Origin: Patescibacteria group bacterium
GTDB taxonomy: Bacteria > Patescibacteriota > Microgenomatia > UBA1400 > MFAQ01
Direction: 5' to 3'
DNA length: 10,811 nt
Assembly (NCBI GenBank): GCA_018819325.1
Contig: JAHJQJ010000060.1
Coordinates: 1 to 10,811, forward strand
Position 1 is the first letter of the stretch. Every line of letters begins with the position of its first letter. The translations under genes and the position numbers were made by a program. The notes beneath the pieces are model-generated. The model had not been told where the DNA came from and did no database searches. It worked only from the letters and a program-made list of their open reading frames with translations. Positions 1-5,998 of the stretch are shown piece by piece.

Positions 1-91
1 CTACCACTCTTGTTCCTCTTTCTCCTTACAAACATTCTTAAATTCTACCAACGGGACACCCAGTTTGCGAAAAAGCCTAGTTATTCAGGCA

Positions 92-128
92 CACTTTTAA
101 GGACAAAGGCTTGTCTTTGAGAAAAGTG
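92..128. other. Long imperfect stem-loop
   Basis: CACTTTT at 92-98 pairs with AAAAGTG at 122-128. Inside it, AAGGACAA (99-106) pairs with TTGTCTTT (111-118) across a 4-nt AGGC loop, allowing one G-U pair and a 3-nt bulge at 119-121. No T-run follows, so it is not a classical intrinsic terminator in the + direction. Its role is unknown; it may be a transcript structure or repeat debris. Confidence 0.5.
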
Positions 129-180
129 CGGAAGACAGGAGTCCGCGTCTCCGAAATCGCCAAGTGACGATTCCACAATC

Positions 181-204
181 GTCATTCTGGCTTGTCCAGA
201 ATCT
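181..204 (+). repeat. REP-like palindrome, GTCATTCTGG...AGAATCT type
   Basis: ATTCTGG (184-190) and CCAGAAT (196-202) form a perfect 7-bp stem with loop CTTGT. The 24-bp unit matches 22 of 24 bases of the sequence at 7432-7455, which lies inside a coding region. It also shares the GTCATTCTG start and AGAATCT end with the REP-like repeats around the GIY-YIG gene at 9318-9834. It is a dispersed intergenic repeat of unknown function. Confidence 0.7.
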
Positions 205-205
205 G

Positions 206-234
206 TTGCTAAATCATATTTTTCCTGGTAACAT
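206..234 (+). promoter_or_regulatory. Possible weak promoter of the HU cluster
   Basis: TTGCTA (206-211) and TAACAT (229-234) are spaced 17 nt apart, each matching four of six consensus positions. A start near 241 would give a leader of about 40 nt carrying the strong Shine-Dalgarno. The match is weak and rests on spacing and position only. Confidence 0.3.
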
Positions 235-264
235 CAAGCAAGTTTCAATTAATGCCCATTTGAT

Positions 265-273
265 AGGAGGTGA
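265..273 (+). promoter_or_regulatory. Strong Shine-Dalgarno for the HU gene
   Basis: AGGAGGTGA is complementary to the 16S rRNA 3' tail and ends 9 nt before the GTG at 283, which fixes the GTG as the start. It is the best ribosome-binding site in the window; most other genes here have none. Confidence 0.85.
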
Positions 274-282
274 ACACTAAAA

Positions 283-558
283 GTGACAAAACAAGACTTA
301 ATAAATCTAGTAGCTAAAAAAGCTCATTTAACCAAAAAGGCCGCCAAAGAAGCCGTAGAGGTTTTCTTTTCAGAAGTAATTACTTCTCTAGTCAAAGGTG
401 ACAAGGTAGTCATATCCGGTTTCGGTACCTTCTACGTATCCAAAGTAGGTGATAAATCCGTTGTTCCATTTGGAAACGAAAACGCCAGGCAAGTCATCAA
501 AAGCCACAAGGTTATCAACTTCAGAGTTGGTAAACCACTAAGAAAAAAGATTTGGTAA
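283..558 (+). CDS. HU/IHF family histone-like DNA-binding protein
   Basis: This 91-residue protein has the full length of a bacterial HU subunit. It shows the HU order: an N-terminal helical pair (TKQDLINLVAKKAHLTKKAA...), the GFGTF turn at residues 46-50, a beta arm, and a C-terminal strand-helix ending in VGKPLRKKIW. HU proteins dimerise, bend DNA and compact the nucleoid. The arm tip reads NENARQ rather than the usual RNP-containing tip, so the intercalating proline region is divergent. The GTG start is set by the Shine-Dalgarno at 265-273. It is the first gene of a cluster, followed after 4 nt by miaB. Family assignment is firm; whether it is an HU or IHF equivalent cannot be decided here. 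Confidence 0.95.
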   Translation: MTKQDLINLVAKKAHLTKKAAKEAVEVFFSEVITSLVKGDKVVISGFGTFYVSKVGDKSVVPFGNENARQVIKSHKVINFRVGKPLRKKIW

Positions 559-562
559 CCAA

Positions 563-1654
563 ATGAAGTATTTTTTTATCAAAACCTTTGGCTGTCAGGC
601 TAATAAATCAGATTCAGAAAGAATTGCTGGTGATTATATTGCTCGTGGTTTCAAAGAAACTTCTAACTGGAAAAAAGCTAATGAAATAGTTGTCAACACT
701 TGTAGTGTTCGCCAACGTGCAGAAGATAGAGTTAAGGGTTTTTTGCTAAATATAGAAAAATATTTTGGAAGCAATAGGCCCAAGATTATCTTAACTGGTT
801 GCATGCTCCATCACCAGAAAAAAAATCTGCTTAAACTATTACCTCAAATAGATCAGATTCTGCCCATAAACAAGGTTGGCTTCAACTCCCCAGCCATTAG
901 AAAAGATAAACTACATGCTTTTGTACCTATTTCCAGCGGTTGTAACTCGTTTTGCACATACTGCATCGTTCCTTACTCAAGAGGCAGAGAAATCTCAAGA
1001 CCCATGGAAGACATAGTTAGCGAAGTGAAAGATCTGGTAAAAAATGGCTACCAAGAAATCACTCTCTTGGGGCAAAACGTTAATTCTTATGGTCTAGAAA
1101 AAACCAACATCAAAACAAGAAAATCAACTTTATCTAAACCAAAATCCAGCCCACCCTTTGTAAACCTTCTTCAAGAAATATCAAAATTTAAAGACCTTAA
1201 AACAATTAATTTTTTAACCGCCAACCCCTGGGACTTCCACCCCGCTTTAATCAAAGAAATTACTCAAAACAGAAAAATAAACCGATTTATCCATCTGCCA
1301 GTTCAATCGGGTAGTAATCGTATTCTAAAATTAATGAATCGCGGTTATACCGCCCAAAACTACATAAAATTGATTAATCAAATTAAAGTCGCAGTGCCCA
1401 ACGCCACCTTTGGTACAGACATCATAGTAGGTTTCCCCAGCGAAACAGAAAAAGACTTTCAGGACACCGTTAATTTAACCAAAAAAGCAGGCTTTCAAGT
1501 GGCCTTTATTGCCCGGTACTCTCCCCGCCCTGGTACCGTAGCCTATCGTTTGTATCAAGATAATATTCCCCCCCAAATTAAGAAAAAACGTTGGCAAATA
1601 CTAGAGAACCTAATTAACAAACCTCACCTATCTACTCGCCCAACAATCAGATGA
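563..1654 (+). CDS. miaB: MiaB-type tRNA methylthiotransferase (radical SAM), lacking the TRAM domain
   Basis: It is predicted to add the 2-methylthio group to N6-isopentenyl-A37 of tRNAs, the step after MiaA. The N-terminal MTTase domain has the three cluster cysteines C11 (FGCQAN), C47 (NTCSV) and C80 (TGCM). The radical-SAM motif CX3CX2C is C127, C131, C134 (SSGCNSFCTYC), followed by PYSRGRE. The later barrel motifs HLPVQSGS and GTDIIVGFPSE are present. The protein is 363 residues, whereas MiaB is usually about 430-450. It stops shortly after the RWQILENL helix, so the C-terminal TRAM RNA-binding domain is missing. The stop overlaps the miaA start by 4 nt (ATGA). The adjacency to miaA supports MiaB over MtaB or RimO. 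Confidence 0.92.
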   Translation: MKYFFIKTFGCQANKSDSERIAGDYIARGFKETSNWKKANEIVVNTCSVRQRAEDRVKGFLLNIEKYFGSNRPKIILTGCMLHHQKKNLLKLLPQIDQILPINKVGFNSPAIRKDKLHAFVPISSGCNSFCTYCIVPYSRGREISRPMEDIVSEVKDLVKNGYQEITLLGQNVNSYGLEKTNIKTRKSTLSKPKSSPPFVNLLQEISKFKDLKTINFLTANPWDFHPALIKEITQNRKINRFIHLPVQSGSNRILKLMNRGYTAQNYIKLINQIKVAVPNATFGTDIIVGFPSETEKDFQDTVNLTKKAGFQVAFIARYSPRPGTVAYRLYQDNIPPQIKKKRWQILENLINKPHLSTRPTIR

Positions 1655-2679
1655 AAATTCTAGTTATCTGTGGCTTAACCGCTTCTGGCAAGACATCACT
1701 GGCCTTAAAAATCGCCAAAAAAATCGGCAACACCTGCATAATCTCGGTCGACTCTCGCCAAGCTTATCAGGGTCTGCCAATTCTTACAGGTCAAGACATT
1801 CCACCAGGCTTCATCCGTCACCAAGATAACTCATATAGATACCAAAACCTACCCAGCATCTACTTCTCCAAAGATTCCTCATCGGATACTGTCCTCGACT
1901 CTGGTCGTGACTGTTCAGATGTGGAATCTGAACAGGGTTCAATAAACATCTGGGGCGTAGACCAAATTTCACCCACAGAAACATTAAACATCTCGGATTT
2001 TACCAATTTTGCCTGGCAGGTAATTAAAAAAGAAACGTTGGCAAAAAAAAATATAATAATTGTAGGGGGTACCGGTCTCTACCTAAAAGCCTTAACCCAA
2101 CCCATGCTAGACATCCACACTGGTTTTAACCAAAAACTTAGAAACAATCTAAGCAAGCTATCTGTTAAAGATCTCCAAAAAAATCTGCAAAATCTTAATG
2201 TAAAAAAATTCAAGAGCATGAATCAGTCAGACAGATCCAACCCCCGCCGTTTAATAAGAGCCATAGAGATCTTATTAAACCCTGTCTCAAAAAAACCTAC
2301 ATACCTTAAGCTACAAAAAAACACCCATTTTCGCTGGATTGGTTTAAAGTCAGACATGGCCACATTAGAAAAAAACATCCACACTCGAGTATTAACCAGG
2401 CTTAATAACAAAGTAATAAACGAAGTCAAAGCGCTGAGAAGTTTAAAATTAAACCAAAAATCACCAATTTACTCCGCCCTGGGTCTGGCTCACATTTTAA
2501 AATATATAAACAAAGAAACAGATAAAGATGAATTAATTAAGGCATGGACCCAGGCTGATCTCAAGTACGCCAAACGCCAGTTAACCTGGTATAAAAAACA
2601 ATTCCAAATAATTTGGTATGATTTAGATAGTAATCAAAAAAAACTTATTAATACCTTAAGTTCATGGCTGATAAAATAA
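1651..2679 (+). CDS. miaA: tRNA dimethylallyltransferase
   Basis: The enzyme transfers an isopentenyl group from DMAPP to N6 of A37 in tRNAs reading UNN codons, giving the MiaB substrate. Visible motifs are the P-loop GLTASGKT (8-15), the DSRQ substrate motif (34-37), GGTGLY (139-144), NPRRLIRAIE (197-206) and the C-terminal AKRQLTWYKK. It has 342 residues, above the usual 300-320. The excess lies mainly in residues 60-100, a polar Ser/Asp-rich loop before GVDQISPTETLNISDF. That loop DNA contains a perfect inverted repeat (1911-1935). The start overlaps the miaB stop and the end overlaps the next gene by 16 nt, so the three are probably co-transcribed. Confidence 0.95.
   Translation: MKILVICGLTASGKTSLALKIAKKIGNTCIISVDSRQAYQGLPILTGQDIPPGFIRHQDNSYRYQNLPSIYFSKDSSSDTVLDSGRDCSDVESEQGSINIWGVDQISPTETLNISDFTNFAWQVIKKETLAKKNIIIVGGTGLYLKALTQPMLDIHTGFNQKLRNNLSKLSVKDLQKNLQNLNVKKFKSMNQSDRSNPRRLIRAIEILLNPVSKKPTYLKLQKNTHFRWIGLKSDMATLEKNIHTRVLTRLNNKVINEVKALRSLKLNQKSPIYSALGLAHILKYINKETDKDELIKAWTQADLKYAKRQLTWYKKQFQIIWYDLDSNQKKLINTLSSWLIK
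1911..1935. repeat. Perfect inverted repeat inside miaA
   Basis: CTGTTCAGAT (1911-1920), spacer GTGGA, then ATCTGAACAG (1926-1935): ten perfect base pairs. It encodes about residues 87-95, within the extra Ser/Asp-rich loop of MiaA between the substrate motif and the conserved GVDQISP segment. It may be a palindromic insertion tolerated in a surface loop, or a local mRNA hairpin. Confidence 0.7.
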
Positions 2680-3668
2680 AAACACTTCGTCACACAGTCG
2701 ATATTGCCCCATCAAGCGTCTTTTGGGTCCTAATCGTCTTTCTCGGCATGAAATTTTTGGCAGAAATAACCAGTGTTTTGCTTTTAGTTTATATTGCCTT
2801 TCTTATTGCCATTGCCATTAACCCCCTAATTACTTGGCTAGAGTCAAAAAAAATTCCCCGATCTTTATCTTCAGTTCTAGTCATTCTCTCTCTTTTTACT
2901 GCTATTGGGTTTTTAGTCTCTTCCTTCATAAAACCATTAATTTCTCAAACTCAAAACTTTCTTACCCGCCTTCCAGAAATTATTGAAAAAGCTTCTAGTT
3001 ACAACATTAATCTCGACTCCTTCTCTTCTCAGGCTTTTATCGTTTCCGATCATGTCATAAAAATTGCCGTTGGTACTTTGTCTGGTATTATTACCACCTT
3101 TACCACCCTGGTTATTAGCTACTACATTCTTCAAGCTAGGCCTAAGTTAAAAAACTCTTTAATAACCATTTTTGGCCACAAATCCAAGCTTTATTACCAT
3201 ATTTTTACTAAACTAGAGAAAAAACTCGGCTCCTGGGTTAGGGGAATCTTAACGCTAATGTTATCCGTAGGTGTTTTCAGTTACCTGGGTTATAGCCTAA
3301 TTGGTTTGCCCTACGCCGTTGCTTTGGGGGTTATTGCTGGAATGCTAGAGATTATTCCTAACATTGGCCCCACCATCACCGCTATTTTCGCCATAATAGT
3401 CGGTATTTCTGTGTCTCCAACTCACGGTCTTGCTGCCCTTATCGTTTCAATCTTAGTCCAACAACTAGAAAACAATCTTCTGGTTCCTAAAATCATGCAA
3501 AAAACTACTGGCCTTCATCCTTTGATTACTATTGTAGCTCTACTTATTGGCTTCAGCTTGGGCGGTCCCACCCTAGCTGTTATTTCCCTTCCTATCACTT
3601 TGTCACTTCAGGTCATCATCACCCACATCCATCTAAACAGAAAAAACCACCTCCCCCAAGTAGACTAA
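2664..3668 (+). CDS. AI-2E family transporter (PerM/UPF0118-like membrane protein)
   Basis: This is a 334-residue polytopic membrane protein. Hydrophobic segments lie at about residues 17-52 (two), 67-90, 133-155, 193-212, 215-250, 254-268 and 285-320. Family hallmarks are IPNIGPTI (231-238), the QQLENNLLVPKIM segment (266-278) and LHP (284-286). The soluble stretch at about 95-130 is the usual loop between the second and third helices. Members are proposed exporters of small molecules or ions; the AI-2 link applies to only a few, so no substrate is claimed. The ATG overlaps the miaA end by 16 nt. No Shine-Dalgarno is seen, and translational coupling is likely. It converges with rnpB. Confidence 0.88.
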   Translation: MADKIKTLRHTVDIAPSSVFWVLIVFLGMKFLAEITSVLLLVYIAFLIAIAINPLITWLESKKIPRSLSSVLVILSLFTAIGFLVSSFIKPLISQTQNFLTRLPEIIEKASSYNINLDSFSSQAFIVSDHVIKIAVGTLSGIITTFTTLVISYYILQARPKLKNSLITIFGHKSKLYYHIFTKLEKKLGSWVRGILTLMLSVGVFSYLGYSLIGLPYAVALGVIAGMLEIIPNIGPTITAIFAIIVGISVSPTHGLAALIVSILVQQLENNLLVPKIMQKTTGLHPLITIVALLIGFSLGGPTLAVISLPITLSLQVIITHIHLNRKNHLPQVD

Positions 3669-3679
3669 ATTATTAGCTT

Positions 3680-4014
3680 TTTTAAGACATCATAAGCCGG
3701 ATTCTGTTACCCAAAATAAATTGGATGAAGAACATCTATCTATGCCCTCGACTTTTTAAGCTTGGAAAAGATACCTTAAAACGCTTAAATTCGGAGGTTG
3801 CAGCAGGGCGGGTTACCACTCCACCACCATTACTAGTGATGAATCTCTTACCATTACAGATAAAAGCGTTTCACCTTATTCGTCTCTGTGGCCCTATCGC
3901 GCCCTAGAAATCACTTCCTAGAGGACCAGCTTTCACTGGCCACCATATCTTTTTGCTGTCCGGACTTTCCTCTCTCGGCTTTCGCCTCAAGCGTTCCTCG
4001 CTGATGTCTTAAAA
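3680..4014 (-). ncRNA. rnpB: RNase P RNA (M1 RNA, bacterial type A-like)
   Basis: Read on the minus strand, the 5' part holds the universal GAGGAAAGTCCGGAC core (about 3957-3971) and the 3' part ends in ACAGAATCCGGCTTAT (about 3693-3708). These are the two halves of helix P4 and the conserved regions around it. The ends pair as P1: 4003-4014 with 3680-3691 is fully complementary, and the pairing extends to 18 bp (4003-4020 with 3674-3691) with one mismatch. An AAGGTA loop (about 3771-3776) inside a TTTAAGC/GCTTAAA stem fits the P15 loop that binds tRNA CCA. The length is about 335 nt. It processes pre-tRNA 5' ends. The exact ends are estimated from P1. Confidence 0.95.
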
Positions 4015-4028
4015 GAGCTAACCCATAT

Positions 4029-4037
4029 ATTATATCA
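4029..4037 (-). promoter_or_regulatory. Extended -10 promoter of rnpB
   Basis: On the minus strand the sequence reads TGATATAAT, a perfect extended -10 (TGnTATAAT). It ends 7-8 nt before the start of the extended P1 stem near 4020. No good -35 is found at 16-18 nt, which suits an extended -10. The region where a -35 would lie overlaps the -35 of the divergent promoter at 4053-4058. Confidence 0.75.
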
Positions 4038-4052
4038 TTTCAACTCAAAAAC

Positions 4053-4081
4053 TTGACTTTTACTCTACAATTTCATATTAT
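4053..4081 (+). promoter_or_regulatory. Promoter giving a leaderless transcript of the channel gene
   Basis: TTGACT (4053-4058), 17-nt spacer, TATTAT (4076-4081). The expected start point falls on or next to the ATG at 4088, so the mRNA would have no leader. No Shine-Dalgarno is present. The -10 lies in a 13-bp palindrome, TTCATATTATGAA (4072-4084), which could be an operator or chance. Confidence 0.75.
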
Positions 4082-4087
4082 GAAGTT

Positions 4088-4792
4088 ATGAACAATATAA
4101 ACAACACATATCTAACTATAGAAAAAGCCCTACTCACAGCCAGTCAAGATGTACTTTTAGGAATCGTAAATTTTATTCCCGTATTACTATCCGCCGTTCT
4201 AGTTTTTGTTTTCGGTATTTTTGTTGCCCGTTGGGTCAAGATTGGAGTGGTTAAGTTGCTCAACTTGGCACGCTTAGCTGACATAATCTCTACTCCAGCC
4301 GTTAAGAAATTTCTTAAAAACGCCTCGATTACTAAAAAAATAGACGACGTTCTGGGAGAAATCTTTCGCTACATAGTTCTTTTAATATTCTTCGTTACTG
4401 GTGTCAATCTACTGGGTTTAAGCACCGTTACCCAGGTTTTGAACGGGGTTTTAGCTTATTTACCCCAGGTTTTTGCCGCCATTCTAATCCTCATTTCCGG
4501 AATTCTTTTAGCAGGTTTTTTAGAAAAAGTTGTTAAAGGTTCTCTTGGTAGCATAGATCTTCGTTCATCTAGGTTAATGGGTAAGTTCACCAGCTACCTT
4601 ATCATGGTCATAACCGTCTTAGCCGCCATCTCCCAGCTAGGTATTGCTCAACCCTTCGTTGGAACCATTTTCATCGGTTTTGTTGCCATGCTTTCACTAG
4701 CTTTAGGTCTGGGTTTTGGTTTGGGTTCCAAAGACCTAATCAAGCAAGTGCTTGAAGACTGGCACAAAAACTTCAGAAAAGACACTAAGTAA
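4088..4792 (+). CDS. TM-helix-repeat membrane protein, mechanosensitive-channel-like (CmpX/MscS-related)
   Basis: It is a 234-residue membrane protein with hydrophobic segments near residues 25-48, 90-112, 122-147, 166-184 and 190-214. The PxxLxAxLxxxxGxxxA pattern occurs twice: FIPVLLSAVLVFVFGIFVA near 29-47 and YLPQVFAAILILISGILLA near 124-142. This is typical of the conserved TM-helix repeat found in CmpX-like proteins annotated as small-conductance mechanosensitive channels. The MscS beta domain is not present; the protein ends soon after the glycine-rich ALGLGFGLGSKDL segment. It could be a channel or a stress-related membrane scaffold. It is the first gene after the promoter at 4053 and overlaps uppP by one base (TAATG), so the two are probably translated together. 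Confidence 0.78.
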   Translation: MNNINNTYLTIEKALLTASQDVLLGIVNFIPVLLSAVLVFVFGIFVARWVKIGVVKLLNLARLADIISTPAVKKFLKNASITKKIDDVLGEIFRYIVLLIFFVTGVNLLGLSTVTQVLNGVLAYLPQVFAAILILISGILLAGFLEKVVKGSLGSIDLRSSRLMGKFTSYLIMVITVLAAISQLGIAQPFVGTIFIGFVAMLSLALGLGFGLGSKDLIKQVLEDWHKNFRKDTK

Positions 4793-5544
4793 TGTCACCA
4801 CTCCATTTAACTTTTTTTGGGATTCTTCAGGGTATCACTGAATTCCTGCCCGTTTCTAGCTCCGGTCATCTGTTATTTTTTCGTCAGCTTTTTGGCTCTT
4901 ACAACCAACCATTAGTCACGGATATTATTCTGCATACCGGTAGTCTGGCTGCCATTCTTTACTTTTTTAAAGACACACTTAAAAAAAATTTCACAAAACT
5001 AATTCAACCATTATTGGTAAGTGTTATCCCCGCTAGCTTGGTTGGTTTATTCTTTCTAGATCAGGTTGAGTCTTTATTTAACTCACCTAGGTTTTTGTTT
5101 CTTTCTTTTTCCGTTACCACCATCATCTTACTGCTCTTTAGTCAATTAAAGTGGCAAAAAACAGGCATAAAAAACATCAACTCTAAAAAAGCCTTTGGGG
5201 TAGGCCTCTTTCAAGCTCTTGCCATTGTGCCTGGAATTTCTCGCTCTGCCAGCACAATTTTTGCCGGTAAATTAATGGGCCTAAACTCCAACACCAGTTT
5301 CTCCTTTGCTTTTCTCATGGCCATACCAGCTATTTTAGGTAGCATGGTTCTCTCATTGACCAAACTAAACATCTCCTCTCTTAATCTTCAACCAAACATT
5401 TTGCTCACCATATTTTTATCCAGTTTCATCTCCAGTCTTCTGGCTTTAAAAATTCTTCAAAAAATACTAAAAAATAAACGCTTAACAAACTTCGCCTTCT
5501 ACACCGCCGCCCTCGCCGCCATCTCCCTTGCTTTGTTCATATGA
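4792..5544 (+). CDS. uppP: Undecaprenyl-diphosphatase
   Basis: This membrane enzyme removes a phosphate from undecaprenyl pyrophosphate, recycling the lipid carrier for peptidoglycan and glycan synthesis. Both signature motifs are intact. The first is QGITEFLPVSSSGH at residues 13-26, with E17 and H26. The second is PGISRSAST at 147-155, with R151. The protein has 250 residues, slightly shorter than the usual 265-280, with about eight hydrophobic segments. The start overlaps the preceding stop as TAATG. The TGA stop at 5542-5544 doubles as the TG part of the hicB extended -10. Some loss in the cytoplasmic loops may explain the short length. Confidence 0.95.
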   Translation: MSPLHLTFFGILQGITEFLPVSSSGHLLFFRQLFGSYNQPLVTDIILHTGSLAAILYFFKDTLKKNFTKLIQPLLVSVIPASLVGLFFLDQVESLFNSPRFLFLSFSVTTIILLLFSQLKWQKTGIKNINSKKAFGVGLFQALAIVPGISRSASTIFAGKLMGLNSNTSFSFAFLMAIPAILGSMVLSLTKLNISSLNLQPNILLTIFLSSFISSLLALKILQKILKNKRLTNFAFYTAALAAISLALFI

Positions 5545-5550
5545 TAAAAT
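5542..5550 (+). promoter_or_regulatory. Extended -10 of the hicBA pair
   Basis: TGATAAAAT matches TGnTATAAT with one mismatch. It starts on the TGA stop codon of uppP and ends 6 nt before the hicB ATG at 5557, so transcription would begin at or beside the start codon. No -35 and no Shine-Dalgarno are evident. The pair can therefore be expressed independently of uppP. Confidence 0.6.
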
Positions 5551-5556
5551 CTAACT

Positions 5557-5775
5557 ATGAAAAGAATTAATCTCAAAGACATCGTTTGGAAAGAAGGTAA
5601 ATATTATGTATCCTGGAATCTAAACACTGGGGTCTCCAGCTTTGGCGACACAAAAAAAGAAGCTCTAGAATCTTTAAAAGAAGCTCTAGGATTACATTTA
5701 GAAGAGATTTCCCCATCAGAGGTCACAAAAATAGAAAGACCCAACTTAGTCTCCTCTATGTTTAGTTATGCCTAG
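5557..5775 (+). CDS. hicB: HicB-family antitoxin (short form)
   Basis: This 72-residue protein has the HicB partial RNase-H-like fold pattern: KEGKYYVSWNL (12-22), then VSSFGDTKKEALESLKEALGLHLE, matching the family motif sGdT.eEAl.nl.EAl. It should bind and neutralise the HicA toxin encoded next. It lacks the C-terminal HTH or ribbon-helix-helix DNA-binding domain of longer HicB proteins, so autoregulation would need another mechanism. Its frame overlaps hicA by 8 nt, typical of translational coupling. The order antitoxin then toxin is the reverse of the E. coli hicAB order but known in other genomes. Named by family and by its partner. Confidence 0.85.
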   Translation: MKRINLKDIVWKEGKYYVSWNLNTGVSSFGDTKKEALESLKEALGLHLEEISPSEVTKIERPNLVSSMFSYA

Positions 5776-5989
5776 ACCAATTCCTTTAAAGAAAATATTA
5801 AAAACTCTTCGTTCACGAAATTTCTTTCTTGTTGCACAAAGAGGATCTCATGCCAAATATCGTAAAGTTGGCACCCCAACACGCAACGTCACCGTTAAAA
5901 CAACCAAAAAAGAAATACCATACGGAACCTTTCGATCAATCTTACTCCAATCTGGATTAAAAGAAGAAGACTTTAACAAGAAAAAATAA
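5768..5989 (+). CDS. hicA: HicA-family mRNA interferase toxin
   Basis: This 73-residue protein has a dsRBD-like fold pattern: LKKILKTLRSRNFFLVAQRGSHAKYRK, then a basic strand TVKTTKKEIPYGTFRSILLQSGL. The GSH motif at residues 26-28 supplies the catalytic histidine H28 of HicA ribonucleases, which cleave mRNA on or off the ribosome. It appears intact and probably active. The start is set by the 8-nt overlap with hicB. The Tgt-family gene follows after 9 nt, so a transcript from the hicB promoter could run into it. Confidence 0.9.
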   Translation: MPRPIPLKKILKTLRSRNFFLVAQRGSHAKYRKVGTPTRNVTVKTTKKEIPYGTFRSILLQSGLKEEDFNKKK

Positions 5990-5998
5990 AACAATTAC

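Larger units (their letters stand above)
1..282. other. Upstream non-coding stretch with several stem-loops
   Basis: No convincing gene is visible here on either strand. The stretch holds a long imperfect hairpin (92-128), a 7-bp perfect hairpin at 166-183 (GACGATT, loop CCAC, AATCGTC), a REP-like palindrome (181-204), a possible weak promoter and the Shine-Dalgarno of the HU gene. On the minus strand an open frame runs from about 84 to a TAG at 1-3 (27 codons, ending in a charged KEKEEQEW tail). It has no start codon context and could be the decayed end of a gene, but I cannot recognise it. Confidence 0.5.

Noticed and set aside
1..84. Minus-strand open tail (27 codons) ending in TAG at 1-3
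   Set aside because: It could be a gene remnant, but a TGA closes it at 85-87, no start is visible and I recognise no family.
3725..3907. 60-codon + strand open frame
   Set aside because: It is antisense to the conserved core of RNase P RNA and has no protein features.
563..5544. Recoded UGA (Gly) as in Gracilibacteria/SR1
   Set aside because: UGA ends miaB and uppP at the expected places and does not occur inside any gene.
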